Assembly (NCBI GenBank): GCA_028823075.1
Contig: JAPKCE010000141.1
Coordinates: 1 to 5,839, forward strand
Length of the DNA stretch: 5,839 nucleotides
Reading direction: 5' to 3'
From: Myxococcota bacterium
Lineage (GTDB): Bacteria; Myxococcota; UBA4151
The notes below the pieces were generated by a model. The model was not told the origin of the DNA. It ran no database searches and saw only the letters and a list, made by a program, of their open reading frames with translations. This document shows, piece after piece, positions 1 to 5,762 of the stretch. Every line of letters starts with the position of its first letter. Within the stretch, counting starts at the first letter, position 1. Position numbers and translations under genes: made by a program.

Positions 1-427
1 CGTCGCTTTGCCCTTGACCCAACCTAGGACCAGCCGCGTCGTAGACCGTGAAGTGACCTTGGAATTCAGTGCCGTCAATGACCCCGAGCGCGGCTTGGTT
101 TGGCAAATCAACGGCAGAGCCCATTGGATGGATGGCCCCATCTTCACCTTCAACGAAGGCGAAACGGTCAAGATTAACTTGGTCAATAAAGTCGGCCCAG
201 AACACCCCTTCCACCTGCATGGTCAATGGTTCGAGGTTTTGTCGGACGGACGCGGGATTACCCAGTTCCCTGGTCTCAAAGACACTGTGTTGCTACCGGG
301 AATGGAGCGCATTTCCATTCTCGCTTATTTGGACAATCCAGGTCGCTGGATGGTGCATTGTCATATCGCGGAACATGCGGAACTTGGCATGATGGGCGAG
401 TTCGTAGTGCGTCCTAAGGCCGACTAA
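1..427 (+). CDS. Multicopper oxidase, C-terminal cupredoxin domain (5' end outside window)
   Basis: This is the last ~140 residues of a multicopper oxidase, an enzyme that oxidises a substrate (metal ion or phenolic) at a type 1 copper and reduces oxygen to water at a trinuclear copper cluster, normally in the periplasm or cell envelope. The reading frame is open from base 2 with no stop, so the gene begins upstream; the TTG at 8 is not a credible start. Visible copper ligands are HPFHLHG (203-223), giving one type 1 His and the type 2/type 3 His pair, and HCHIAEHAELGM (356-391), giving the type 1 Cys (359-361), flanking type 3 His residues, the second type 1 His and an axial Met ten residues after the Cys. 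All expected ligands of this domain are present, so the C-terminal half looks functional. The tail overlaps the convergent modB by 14 bases. Family assignment is firm; substrate (copper, manganese, laccase-type) cannot be told from this fragment. Confidence 0.93.
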   Translation, partial: VALPLTQPRTSRVVDREVTLEFSAVNDPERGLVWQINGRAHWMDGPIFTFNEGETVKINLVNKVGPEHPFHLHGQWFEVLSDGRGITQFPGLKDTVLLPGMERISILAYLDNPGRWMVHCHIAEHAELGMMGEFVVRPKAD

Positions 428-1175
428 AGAGCTTGGGCACTAGGCGCAGCGCCAACAACAAAGCCAAGGCCATAAACGCCAAAATAAAAGCCAGCGCTAG
501 AGCGGCGTTAACGTCGCTTTGCAAAGTCGAATAGATCGCTAAAGGCATGGTCTGACTGCGTCCGGGAAGGTTCCCGGCGAAGAGTAGGGTAGCACCAAAT
601 TCGCCTAGAGCGCGGGCCCAGGCCAAAGCCGCGCCGTTGACCAAACCGGGCAAGGCTAGCGGCAAGGCGATGCGCATGAAGACTGCGATCGGCGCGCTGC
701 CCAAGTTTTGAGCGGCGAGCAGTTGCTGCTGATCGATACTGCGCAGAGAAGCAGCCGCGGCTTGCAAGTAAAACGGTGCCGCGACGACGGTTTGGGCGAT
801 GACCACCGCGGCAAAGGAAAACGCCACGGAGCCGGCGCCGGACAACAAGCCTTGAGCCCCAAAGACCATCAATAAGGCGAGTCCGGTAACCGCTGGTGGC
901 AGCACCATCGGCAGATCGATCAGCAGGGAGGAGGCGCTGCGCTCCGGTCGCTGGGCCAGCCACCACGCAAGCGGTGTACCAAAGAGCAGGATTAGGGTCA
1001 GCGATAGAGCCGAACTGCGCAGGCTAAGAGCCAAGGCGGAACGCACCAACGGATCGCCGATCTTTTCCACTAAAAGCGCCGGTGAAAAAGCAGTCACCAA
1101 GCCAAGCGCCGGTAAACAAAGCAACAGCACCAGCGGCAAACCGGCGATTAAGAAGGGGTTGAGTTTAGTCTTCAT
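414..1175 (-). CDS. modB: Molybdate ABC transporter permease ModB
   Basis: Inner-membrane permease of the molybdate ABC importer; as a dimer it forms the channel that accepts molybdate from ModA and is driven by the ModC ATPase. The 253-residue product is a little longer than E. coli ModB. Hydrophobic segments lie near residues 8-30, 50-74, 88-108, 117-138, 175-188 and 223-246. The EAA-type cytoplasmic loop that contacts the ATPase is seen at about 151-179 (AAQNLGS then LPLALPGL), and the ModB signature ALGEFGATLLFAGNLPGR is at 189-206, followed by QTMPLAIY. The ATG (1173-1175) overlaps the modA TGA (1172-1174) as ATGA, with no clear Shine-Dalgarno sequence in front, which points to translational coupling with modA. 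The 3' end runs 14 bases into the convergent multicopper oxidase gene, so no modC follows. A tungstate or related oxyanion permease is the main alternative, but the adjacent ModA supports molybdate. Confidence 0.95.
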   Translation of the reverse strand: MKTKLNPFLIAGLPLVLLLCLPALGLVTAFSPALLVEKIGDPLVRSALALSLRSSALSLTLILLFGTPLAWWLAQRPERSASSLLIDLPMVLPPAVTGLALLMVFGAQGLLSGAGSVAFSFAAVVIAQTVVAAPFYLQAAAASLRSIDQQQLLAAQNLGSAPIAVFMRIALPLALPGLVNGAALAWARALGEFGATLLFAGNLPGRSQTMPLAIYSTLQSDVNAALALAFILAFMALALLLALRLVPKLFSRP

Positions 1176-1918
1176 TGGGGCAACTCAAAACCGTGGGCTT
1201 GGAAGATGAGCAAAGCTTTCTCACTGCTAAGAAACCCAATAAAAGTAGCGGCTTGACTGTGGTTCGACCCGGTTAGTTCTGCGGCGACGCATCGCGTTTT
1301 TGCATCGAGTTCCTTGGGTAAAGGCAAGGAGAGCAATTCCTTGAAGCCTAGCGCATCCGATCGATAAACAACCGCAGCCCCAGCCGCACCGAGGAGAACC
1401 TTAGCGCGTAAAATGCCGACATTTTCCTCGCGGGAAACAACCGCAAGACCGGGTTTGTAGTGGTCGCCAAAGCGTTTGCGGGCGCGCTGGAACAAGGCGT
1501 CGGTGTAGGCGCCTATTGGCACCTCCGGGCTGCCGATCACGAGCGACTTTGCGCGCCCTAAAGTAGCCCAGGTCAGGAGGGGGCGGTTTCCAGAAAGCTG
1601 GATCAGCGCAAGGTGGTTGTGAGCGATAACTCTCGGTGTTTCCAGCTCGCCAGAGCGATGTAAAGCGTCGGCGTGAGCGGGGTTTGCCGAGATGTAAACG
1701 TCGGCCACGGCACCTTGTTCGATCTGCATCCGAAGCACTTGGCTTCCAGCCACGTTGAGCCGAAAGGCGAGGCCCTCATGCTGCTCCTCAAAGGCATGGA
1801 TGAGCTCGCCAACTACCCGACCCATCGATGAGGCAACAAAGATTTCTAAAGGGCGCGCAGTTGGAGCGCTGCATCCAACAGCCAACAACAACCCAAGCCC
1901 AATCGACAAGCGCCCCAC
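1172..1918 (-). CDS. modA: Molybdate-binding lipoprotein ModA
   Basis: Substrate-binding component of the molybdate ABC importer, here membrane-tethered. From the GTG at 1916-1918 it has 248 residues: a short signal peptide, a hydrophobic core (LSIGLGLLLAV) and a lipid-attachment Cys16 in AVGC, followed by Ser. Family landmarks in order are VASSMG (28-33, oxyanion-binding Ser), NVAGS (55-59, second Ser), MQIEQGAVADVYISA (64-78), PEVPIGAYTDAL (131-142) and ENVGILRAKVLLG then AAVVYRSDA (165-189), where Tyr185 matches the ligand-contacting Tyr of E. coli ModA. An in-frame TTG at 1967-1969 would add 17 residues. I prefer the GTG because it puts a normal short n-region before the hydrophobic core and has a G-rich stretch 4-11 bases upstream, but the start is uncertain. 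The TGA overlaps the modB ATG. It is transcribed divergently from the RCC1 lipoprotein gene. Confidence 0.92.
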   Translation of the reverse strand: MGRLSIGLGLLLAVGCSAPTARPLEIFVASSMGRVVGELIHAFEEQHEGLAFRLNVAGSQVLRMQIEQGAVADVYISANPAHADALHRSGELETPRVIAHNHLALIQLSGNRPLLTWATLGRAKSLVIGSPEVPIGAYTDALFQRARKRFGDHYKPGLAVVSREENVGILRAKVLLGAAGAAVVYRSDALGFKELLSLPLPKELDAKTRCVAAELTGSNHSQAATFIGFLSSEKALLIFQAHGFELPQ

Positions 1919-2037
1919 GAACCACCCCCAAGTCTTGCAGTTTACCAATTTTGCTTTGCGAGCAAGCAAGCTGTCTTGTGCATCGGCCCCAGCACCGGCA
2001 TCGTCACTTGGAATCGCTATTTATTGGGAGCGTCATG
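1919..2037. promoter_or_regulatory. Divergent intergenic region between modA and the RCC1 lipoprotein gene
   Basis: About 119 bases separate the preferred start codons of two divergent genes, so the promoters of both should lie here. On the minus strand a TTGCTT...TAAACT pair (about 1944-1974) resembles a weak -35/-10, but with a 19-base spacer. On the plus strand no convincing -35/-10 pair was seen. A 5-base inverted repeat TTGCT-N5-AGCAA (1951-1965) and one AT-rich stretch, CGCTATTTAT (2015-2024), are present. No riboswitch-like fold was recognised. The assignment rests on gene orientation rather than on a clear motif. Confidence 0.4.
2026..2030 (+). promoter_or_regulatory. Ribosome binding site GGGAG of the RCC1 lipoprotein gene
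   Basis: GGGAG lies 7 bases before the second of two adjacent ATG codons (2035 and 2038) and 4 bases before the first. The spacing favours 2038, which begins the lipoprotein signal peptide MRAFGAVFVVLSGC. Confidence 0.6.
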
Positions 2038-3462
2038 ATGCGCGCATTTGGTGCTGTATTTGTCGTGCTTAGCGGGTGTTCGGCGCTGATTCCGGAACCT
2101 GTATCTTGTGAATCGGTTTGTCGGGCACCTTTGGTTTGCGTTCAGGGGATGTGCCAAATCTCTGAACAACAAACGGTTGATGCGGGCAGCCTCGAAGCAG
2201 GTTTGCCGCTTCTTGATGGCGCTGCGCCAAGCGTCGATGCTGGGCTTCCTGCCCTCGACAGTGGTCTTCTCGTGGATGCTGGCCCCCAAGCGATCGTGCC
2301 GATCTGCGGGAATCAAGAGCTTGAGCCGGGTGAGGATTGCGATGATGGCAACGACAGCGATGATGACGATTGCATGGCTTGCCGTTGGCCCACGAGCGCT
2401 AGCGGCGGCCATCGTCAGAGTTGTTTGCGGGTGAAAAACAGCCTGTACTGCGCTGGCGCTAATACCAAAGGTCAACTCGGTGATGGGAGCCAGGAAGCTC
2501 GCGAGGGCTTTGTGCAGGTTCCAGGGAACTTCATTGATGTTGCTTCGATGGCCGAAGCGAACTGCGCGGTTGACGAACTCGGCGCTGTTTTATGTTGGGG
2601 GGATTGTGCCCACGGTGCCTTAGGAAACGGCGCTATCGAGGGTTGTCAGGTACAGACCCAGCCCGTTGCTGTCCCGGGTGTTAGCGGTGCTGTGCAGGTG
2701 GTTGGTGGCGATTGGTTCGCTTGTGCTCGTTTAGCCAACGGTACGGTTTGGTGTTGGGGCCACAATACGCGCGGCAGCCTGGGTCGGGGCGATAATGCGA
2801 CATCGCCTGTGCCGGCACCCGTGAGCGGCCTAACTGGGGTGTTAAAGATAAGCGCCGGTGGCTACCATGTTTGTGCCTTGGATGGTTTGGGTGCGGTTTA
2901 TTGTTGGGGACAAGGGGAACTCGGACAATTGGGCAATGACGCTGTGGAAGACAGTGTTCGGCCGCTACGCGTCGACCTGCCACCGGTGGTGCAAATCGCC
3001 TCCGGTGGCTATCAAAACTGCGCTATCGACCGAGACAAGCGACTTTGGTGCTGGGGTGACAACAGTTTCGGACAACTCGGCATCGGCACCGATGCGCCCC
3101 TGAAATCGACAGCGCAACAGGTGCAACTTCAAGCCGGGGTTCGTCCTTCGCAGCTGTTTGGTGGCAATCGAGTGAGTTGTTTGCGTGACGAGCAAGGCTC
3201 GGTTTGGTGCGCAGGAAAAAACGACCATAGCCAATTAGGTCAAGGCCCCGGCGACCAGCGCAGCTACTTTTCCCGGATCCCAGACTTGACGGTTTCTTGG
3301 TTCGGCAGTGGGTCGCGCAGCCAAACGGTCTTCGCGGCAACCAACCCTCGCCAATTCATGGCTTGGGGCAGCAACCAGAACGGTCAACTCGGTGTGCTGG
3401 ATCGCGCTGACCGGGAGCAGCCCACATGCATCGCCGTAGGTCCGACACAGGCCTGCCCTTAG
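2038..3462 (+). CDS. RCC1-repeat beta-propeller lipoprotein with Myxococcus-type cysteine-rich repeat
   Basis: Predicted outer-envelope lipoprotein of 474 residues; its ligand or partner is unknown. Domains in order: signal peptide with lipobox LSGC (lipidated Cys14, followed by Ser, which under the E. coli rule permits outer-membrane sorting); a small Cys-rich stretch (24-39); a low-complexity linker with three VDAG units (47-82); one cysteine-rich repeat at 90-116 (CGNQELEPGEDCDDGN then an acidic run and CMAC); then seven RCC1 blades, whose cores begin near 137 (YCAG), 185 (LCWG), 238 (WCWG), 288 (YCWG), 337 (WCWG), 390 (WCAG) and 441 (MAWG), most followed by a QLG- or LG-type turn. Seven blades are enough for a closed propeller. 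Blades 1-6 each carry a Cys pair, suggesting disulfides and export. The frame is open back to 1828, but that extension runs into divergent modA and lacks an RBS, so ATG 2038 is chosen (2035 possible). RCC1 proteins of eukaryotes bind Ran and chromatin; that role is not implied here. Confidence 0.9.
   Translation: MRAFGAVFVVLSGCSALIPEPVSCESVCRAPLVCVQGMCQISEQQTVDAGSLEAGLPLLDGAAPSVDAGLPALDSGLLVDAGPQAIVPICGNQELEPGEDCDDGNDSDDDDCMACRWPTSASGGHRQSCLRVKNSLYCAGANTKGQLGDGSQEAREGFVQVPGNFIDVASMAEANCAVDELGAVLCWGDCAHGALGNGAIEGCQVQTQPVAVPGVSGAVQVVGGDWFACARLANGTVWCWGHNTRGSLGRGDNATSPVPAPVSGLTGVLKISAGGYHVCALDGLGAVYCWGQGELGQLGNDAVEDSVRPLRVDLPPVVQIASGGYQNCAIDRDKRLWCWGDNSFGQLGIGTDAPLKSTAQQVQLQAGVRPSQLFGGNRVSCLRDEQGSVWCAGKNDHSQLGQGPGDQRSYFSRIPDLTVSWFGSGSRSQTVFAATNPRQFMAWGSNQNGQLGVLDRADREQPTCIAVGPTQACP
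2176..2286 (+). repeat. Low-complexity Asp-Ala-Gly linker coding stretch
   Basis: Within the RCC1 lipoprotein, residues 47-83 contain VDAG three times (nucleotides 2176-2187, 2233-2244 and 2272-2283), interspersed with LP, LLDG and LDSG segments. At DNA level the units are only imperfectly alike (gttgatgcg, gtcgatgct, gtggatgct), so the likeness is held at protein level. Such linkers typically separate the lipid anchor from the folded domain in Myxococcota and Bradymonadales surface lipoproteins; the neighbouring esterase has a similar one. Confidence 0.6.
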
Positions 3463-3480
3463 CGTTTGGCCGGTTGTTTC

Positions 3481-4413
3481 TCAGCGTCCCAAATAAGCCA
3501 GCAGTTCCGCCACGAGTTCATCGCGGAAGGTGTTCGTAAAATTCGGCACATGGCCGCCGCCGGTTAGCGTCCATAACTGCACGTCGGCTCCGCCCTCGCA
3601 ATCGTTCCAACTCTGTACGTTCGCCTCATCGCCTGGGACGGCCGCATCGAGGTCCAACGGGCGAGACCGAGGCTCGCCATCAGGGCAGGAGTTGAGGCCG
3701 CGCCAGCGCTCGGCCATGGTCTCGGCGCCTGGGTAAGAGACACCGCTTTGGAAGGTTCCACCGTTGTAGTTAATGGTGTTGTCTAAGGTGCCATGGACTT
3801 GAATGTAGCCAACCGAGCGACTCGGCTGACAACGCGTCTCATCCAAGAATCCAGCCCCGGCGATGTTCATCACGGCGGTCACTTTATCGGCTGCGTCACA
3901 GGCAATTCGGTTGGCCATAAAGCCGCCGTTTGAATGGCCGACTAAGTAGACGCGCTGAGGGTCGACATGGAGTCGTTCGATCGCTTCGTCGATGAGGCCG
4001 GTGAGGTATCCGAGGTCGTCCACACCGCTGCCGGCAAAATCGCAACAGGCCTCGGTGGCGTTCCAAAAGCGGTTTCCGCCGAGATCTCGGTTTCCGTCTG
4101 GGGCAAGCGTGATAAACCCGTTCGCCGAGCCGCGGGCGCTAACGCCCAGGTAGCCATTCTGGATGGTCCCCGATGCGCTGTAGCCATGTAAAACCATGAT
4201 CAAAGGCCAGGTTTGGCTGGCGTCATAATCGTCGGGGTAAAGAACCGAAACCGGTCGATCGCCGCCCAAAATGGCGGGCCGTGGACCGGCGTCGGCCACA
4301 AGATTCTGACCCGCATCGTCGCCGCCGAGCGGCCCCGCATCGGCGTCTTGGTTGTTGTCAACGGGCGCTTCGCTACAGGCGCTAAGGAGAAGCAAAAGGG
4401 CTAAAAACTTCAT
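3481..4413 (-). CDS. PHB depolymerase/LpqC-type esterase lipoprotein
   Basis: Alpha/beta-hydrolase of the polyhydroxybutyrate depolymerase-like esterase family (Esterase_phd/LpqC type), which cleaves ester bonds in polyesters or in feruloyl/acetyl-decorated polysaccharides. The 310-residue product has a lipoprotein signal MKFLALLLLLSAC (lipid Cys13, then Ser), a DAG-rich acidic linker (20-43) and the hydrolase domain (about 50-310). Seen in it: oxyanion region VLHGYSASG (74-82), FWNATEACC (117-124), nucleophile elbow GHSNGG (159-164, Ser161), HGTLDNTINYNGG (207-219, candidate Asp211) and GGGHVPNF (285-292, candidate His288), so the triad is complete. An ATG 18 codons upstream (4465-4467) is rejected because it places an odd non-signal sequence before the lipobox; the ATG at 4411-4413 has GAGGA seven bases before it. 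It is convergent with the RCC1 gene (18-base gap) and 72 bases downstream of the DUF2490 gene. The true substrate is unknown; location should be the cell envelope. Confidence 0.92.
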   Translation of the reverse strand: MKFLALLLLLSACSEAPVDNNQDADAGPLGGDDAGQNLVADAGPRPAILGGDRPVSVLYPDDYDASQTWPLIMVLHGYSASGTIQNGYLGVSARGSANGFITLAPDGNRDLGGNRFWNATEACCDFAGSGVDDLGYLTGLIDEAIERLHVDPQRVYLVGHSNGGFMANRIACDAADKVTAVMNIAGAGFLDETRCQPSRSVGYIQVHGTLDNTINYNGGTFQSGVSYPGAETMAERWRGLNSCPDGEPRSRPLDLDAAVPGDEANVQSWNDCEGGADVQLWTLTGGGHVPNFTNTFRDELVAELLAYLGR

Positions 4414-4485
4414 CGAATATCCTCGGATGGTGGTCGCAATAAAGCCATAGGCAGAACTTTTCGCCATCGGTAAAAAATCGAAACC
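4414..4485 (-). other. Short intergenic gap between the DUF2490 gene and the esterase gene
   Basis: 72 bases between two genes on the same strand. It holds a T6 run (minus strand, just after the DUF2490 stop) without a preceding stable hairpin, so no intrinsic terminator can be claimed, and no convincing promoter beyond the esterase RBS. The esterase may be read through from the VTC-DUF4956-DUF2490 operon or have its own weak promoter; the sequence does not decide. Confidence 0.4.
4420..4424 (-). promoter_or_regulatory. Ribosome binding site GAGGA of the esterase gene
   Basis: On the minus strand GAGGA is followed by seven bases (TATTCGATG begins two bases later) and then the ATG at 4411-4413. 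It decides the start in favour of the codon that opens the lipoprotein signal peptide rather than the ATG 54 bases upstream. Confidence 0.7.
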
Positions 4486-5145
4486 TTAGCGTCGAAAGCG
4501 GTGCTGATAGGCCAGCCCGATGATGCGTTGTTGTTCGAGCTCCGGTTCGGCGATGGGCTGTTGCAGGCGCAAAAATAGCCGCAGCCGATGTCTTTTACTA
4601 ATTCTGTACTGCGTCGCCAAGGTGCCGCGGAATTTGTGCAATTGGCGCGGTAAACCTTGGTCGAAACGGGTGAACAATTCGACGCTTAGACTTGGACTCA
4701 CCGGCGTTTTGTTGCTCCAGCGGGCGCGAAGTTTGTGGCGCAACCCCCAACGCCCCTTCACCCCACTGTTTTTCTGTTTCCATTGGTGTTGCAGGCGCAG
4801 GCGGTAGCTAAGTCGAACCCATGTGAGCTTTTTTTGCAGCCCGAGGTCAGCAGCCAGACGCCAAGCTGGGCGCTTTTTGCCTTTGTTGCTGGTTTCAAGT
4901 TCGTAGCGCGTCGCCAGGCCTGCGCTCAGCCATGGAAGCGCCGACCAATCGCCAGAGGCTTCACTAATAATGGAACCTGGGCGCGATCAATCGCGGTCCA
5001 AACGAAGTTGTTCGCTCAGGCTCAAGTCGAGTTTCTTTAAGGGCCGAAGCGACACCTCAACCTCGTTCCAAAGCTGAACATCTGCTGCCTCGGCCGGCGC
5101 GCTAAGCCCAACTGCGGCGATGACAAAAACCCCTAGCGGACGCAT
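4486..5145 (-). pseudogene. DUF2490 outer-membrane beta-barrel gene interrupted by one in-frame TGA
   Basis: Reading the minus strand from ATG 5143-5145 gives one frame of 220 codons ending in TAA at 4486-4488, broken only by TGA at 4987-4989 (codon 53). Before the stop: a signal peptide (MRPLGVFVIAAVGLSAPAEA, cleavage after residue 20 at AEA|AD), then DVQLWNEVEVSL and LDLSLSEQLRLDRD, the typical start of DUF2490 proteins. After it, in the same frame: alternating polar/hydrophobic strands such as WRLAADLGLQKKL, LRHKLRARWS, YRISKRHRLRLFLRLQQ and a C-terminal IIGLAYQHRFRR, as in this predicted outer-membrane barrel family. The start ATG shares one base with the DUF4956 stop (TAATG), has no Shine-Dalgarno sequence, and is probably translationally coupled. 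Function is unknown in general. No ATG, GTG or TTG follows the stop closely, and the best downstream start (GTG 4759-4761) would give only a 91-residue piece without signal peptide. A sequencing error remains possible. Confidence 0.82.
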
Positions 5146-5762
5146 TATTTTGGGGCGTTGCTGTACACGGTTAGACGAACGGTGTCGCGCAGCAGATCCA
5201 CATCTTCAATTTTGTAGCGCGCCACTTGCAGGCCGCTTCGTTGGGTCAAATCGGCGATTAACGCGGCCTCGTCGCCGCTGCGCAACAACTCGAGATTATC
5301 ATACAGTACGCTGCGCGCTTGGTCGCGCCGCAAAGCGGGGGTGAATTCCAGAATGAAGGCAAGCAGAACGATGGTGCCGTTGAGCAACAACAGTTCGGCA
5401 ACGCTCACACTTGTGTTCACCACGGCGTTGAGAATCGCCAGGCCAATGACCACGAAGAGGTAGGTTAGGTCGCGGGTGCGAATCTGCTCGGTGCGGTAGC
5501 GTAAGATGCCAAAGACAGCGAAAAGCCCCAGCGCAAAACCCATGTCCACTTTGACTTTTCGCAGCAAGAAACAGAGCCCAAAAGTGATCACATTGAACAT
5601 GAAATAAGTGAAGATGAACTCGGTTTTACCGTAGCGGCGAACATACACGCCGAGCACCACGAGTGCCGTAAAAAATAGGTCCAAAGCTAGGCGCGAGTAG
5701 AGTTTGGCAAAATTGGCGCTGTCGATGAGCGCGTCGGGAAAGAGACCTAAGAGTTCAGCCAT
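5145..5762 (-). CDS. DUF4956 inner-membrane protein
   Basis: A 205-residue integral membrane protein of the DUF4956 family, whose members are often encoded beside VTC-domain polyphosphate polymerases; the molecular role is not established. Hydrophobic segments lie at about 25-43, 49-68, 74-88, 100-118 and 122-140, followed by a soluble C-terminal domain (about 145-205), probably cytoplasmic. The family signature is clear: MGFALGLFAVFGILRYRT (74-91) followed by TRDLTYLFVVIGLAILNAV (96-114). The ATG at 5760-5762 is chosen over the TTG two codons earlier because AAAGGA (5769-5774) lies six bases upstream. The start overlaps the end of the upstream VTC gene by 8 bases and the stop shares a base with the next gene's ATG, so all three are one operon. 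Confidence 0.9.
   Translation of the reverse strand: MAELLGLFPDALIDSANFAKLYSRLALDLFFTALVVLGVYVRRYGKTEFIFTYFMFNVITFGLCFLLRKVKVDMGFALGLFAVFGILRYRTEQIRTRDLTYLFVVIGLAILNAVVNTSVSVAELLLLNGTIVLLAFILEFTPALRRDQARSVLYDNLELLRSGDEAALIADLTQRSGLQVARYKIEDVDLLRDTVRLTVYSNAPK

Noticed and set aside
832..841. CCGGCGCCGG palindrome inside modB
   Set aside because: A short GC-rich palindrome within Ala/Gly/Pro codons is expected by chance in GC-rich coding DNA; nothing else marks it as functional.
2015..2024. CGCTATTTAT as a ModE half-site upstream of modA
   Set aside because: It resembles half of a ModE operator with one mismatch, but no matching inverted half follows and it lies next to the RBS of the divergent gene, far from modA.
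1828..2037. N-terminal extension of the RCC1 lipoprotein frame back to 1828
   Set aside because: The extension overlaps the start of divergent modA, lacks an RBS and would bury the lipobox; ATG 2038 has GGGAG at good spacing and begins a classic lipoprotein signal.
2017..2475. Minus-strand ORF opposite the RCC1 gene start
   Set aside because: No family resemblance and no RBS seen; it is the antisense shadow of the lipoprotein gene.
4414..4467. Upstream start of the esterase at 4467
   Set aside because: It would add 18 residues without signal character in front of a perfect lipobox; the GAGGA sequence points to ATG 4411-4413.
4825..4840. A7 run in the DUF2490 gene as a frameshift site
   Set aside because: The same reading frame gives sensible DUF2490 sequence on both sides of the run, so no frameshift is needed.
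4940..4989. Selenocysteine insertion at the DUF2490 TGA
   Set aside because: No SECIS-like hairpin is evident just after the TGA, and the position is not a known redox site in this beta-barrel family.
4520..5040. Plus-strand ORFs (4520-4807, 4735-5040) opposite the DUF2490 gene
   Set aside because: Their products show no recognisable family traits and lie antisense to a clearly recognisable frame; they are shadows that appear more prominent because the real frame is split by the TGA.
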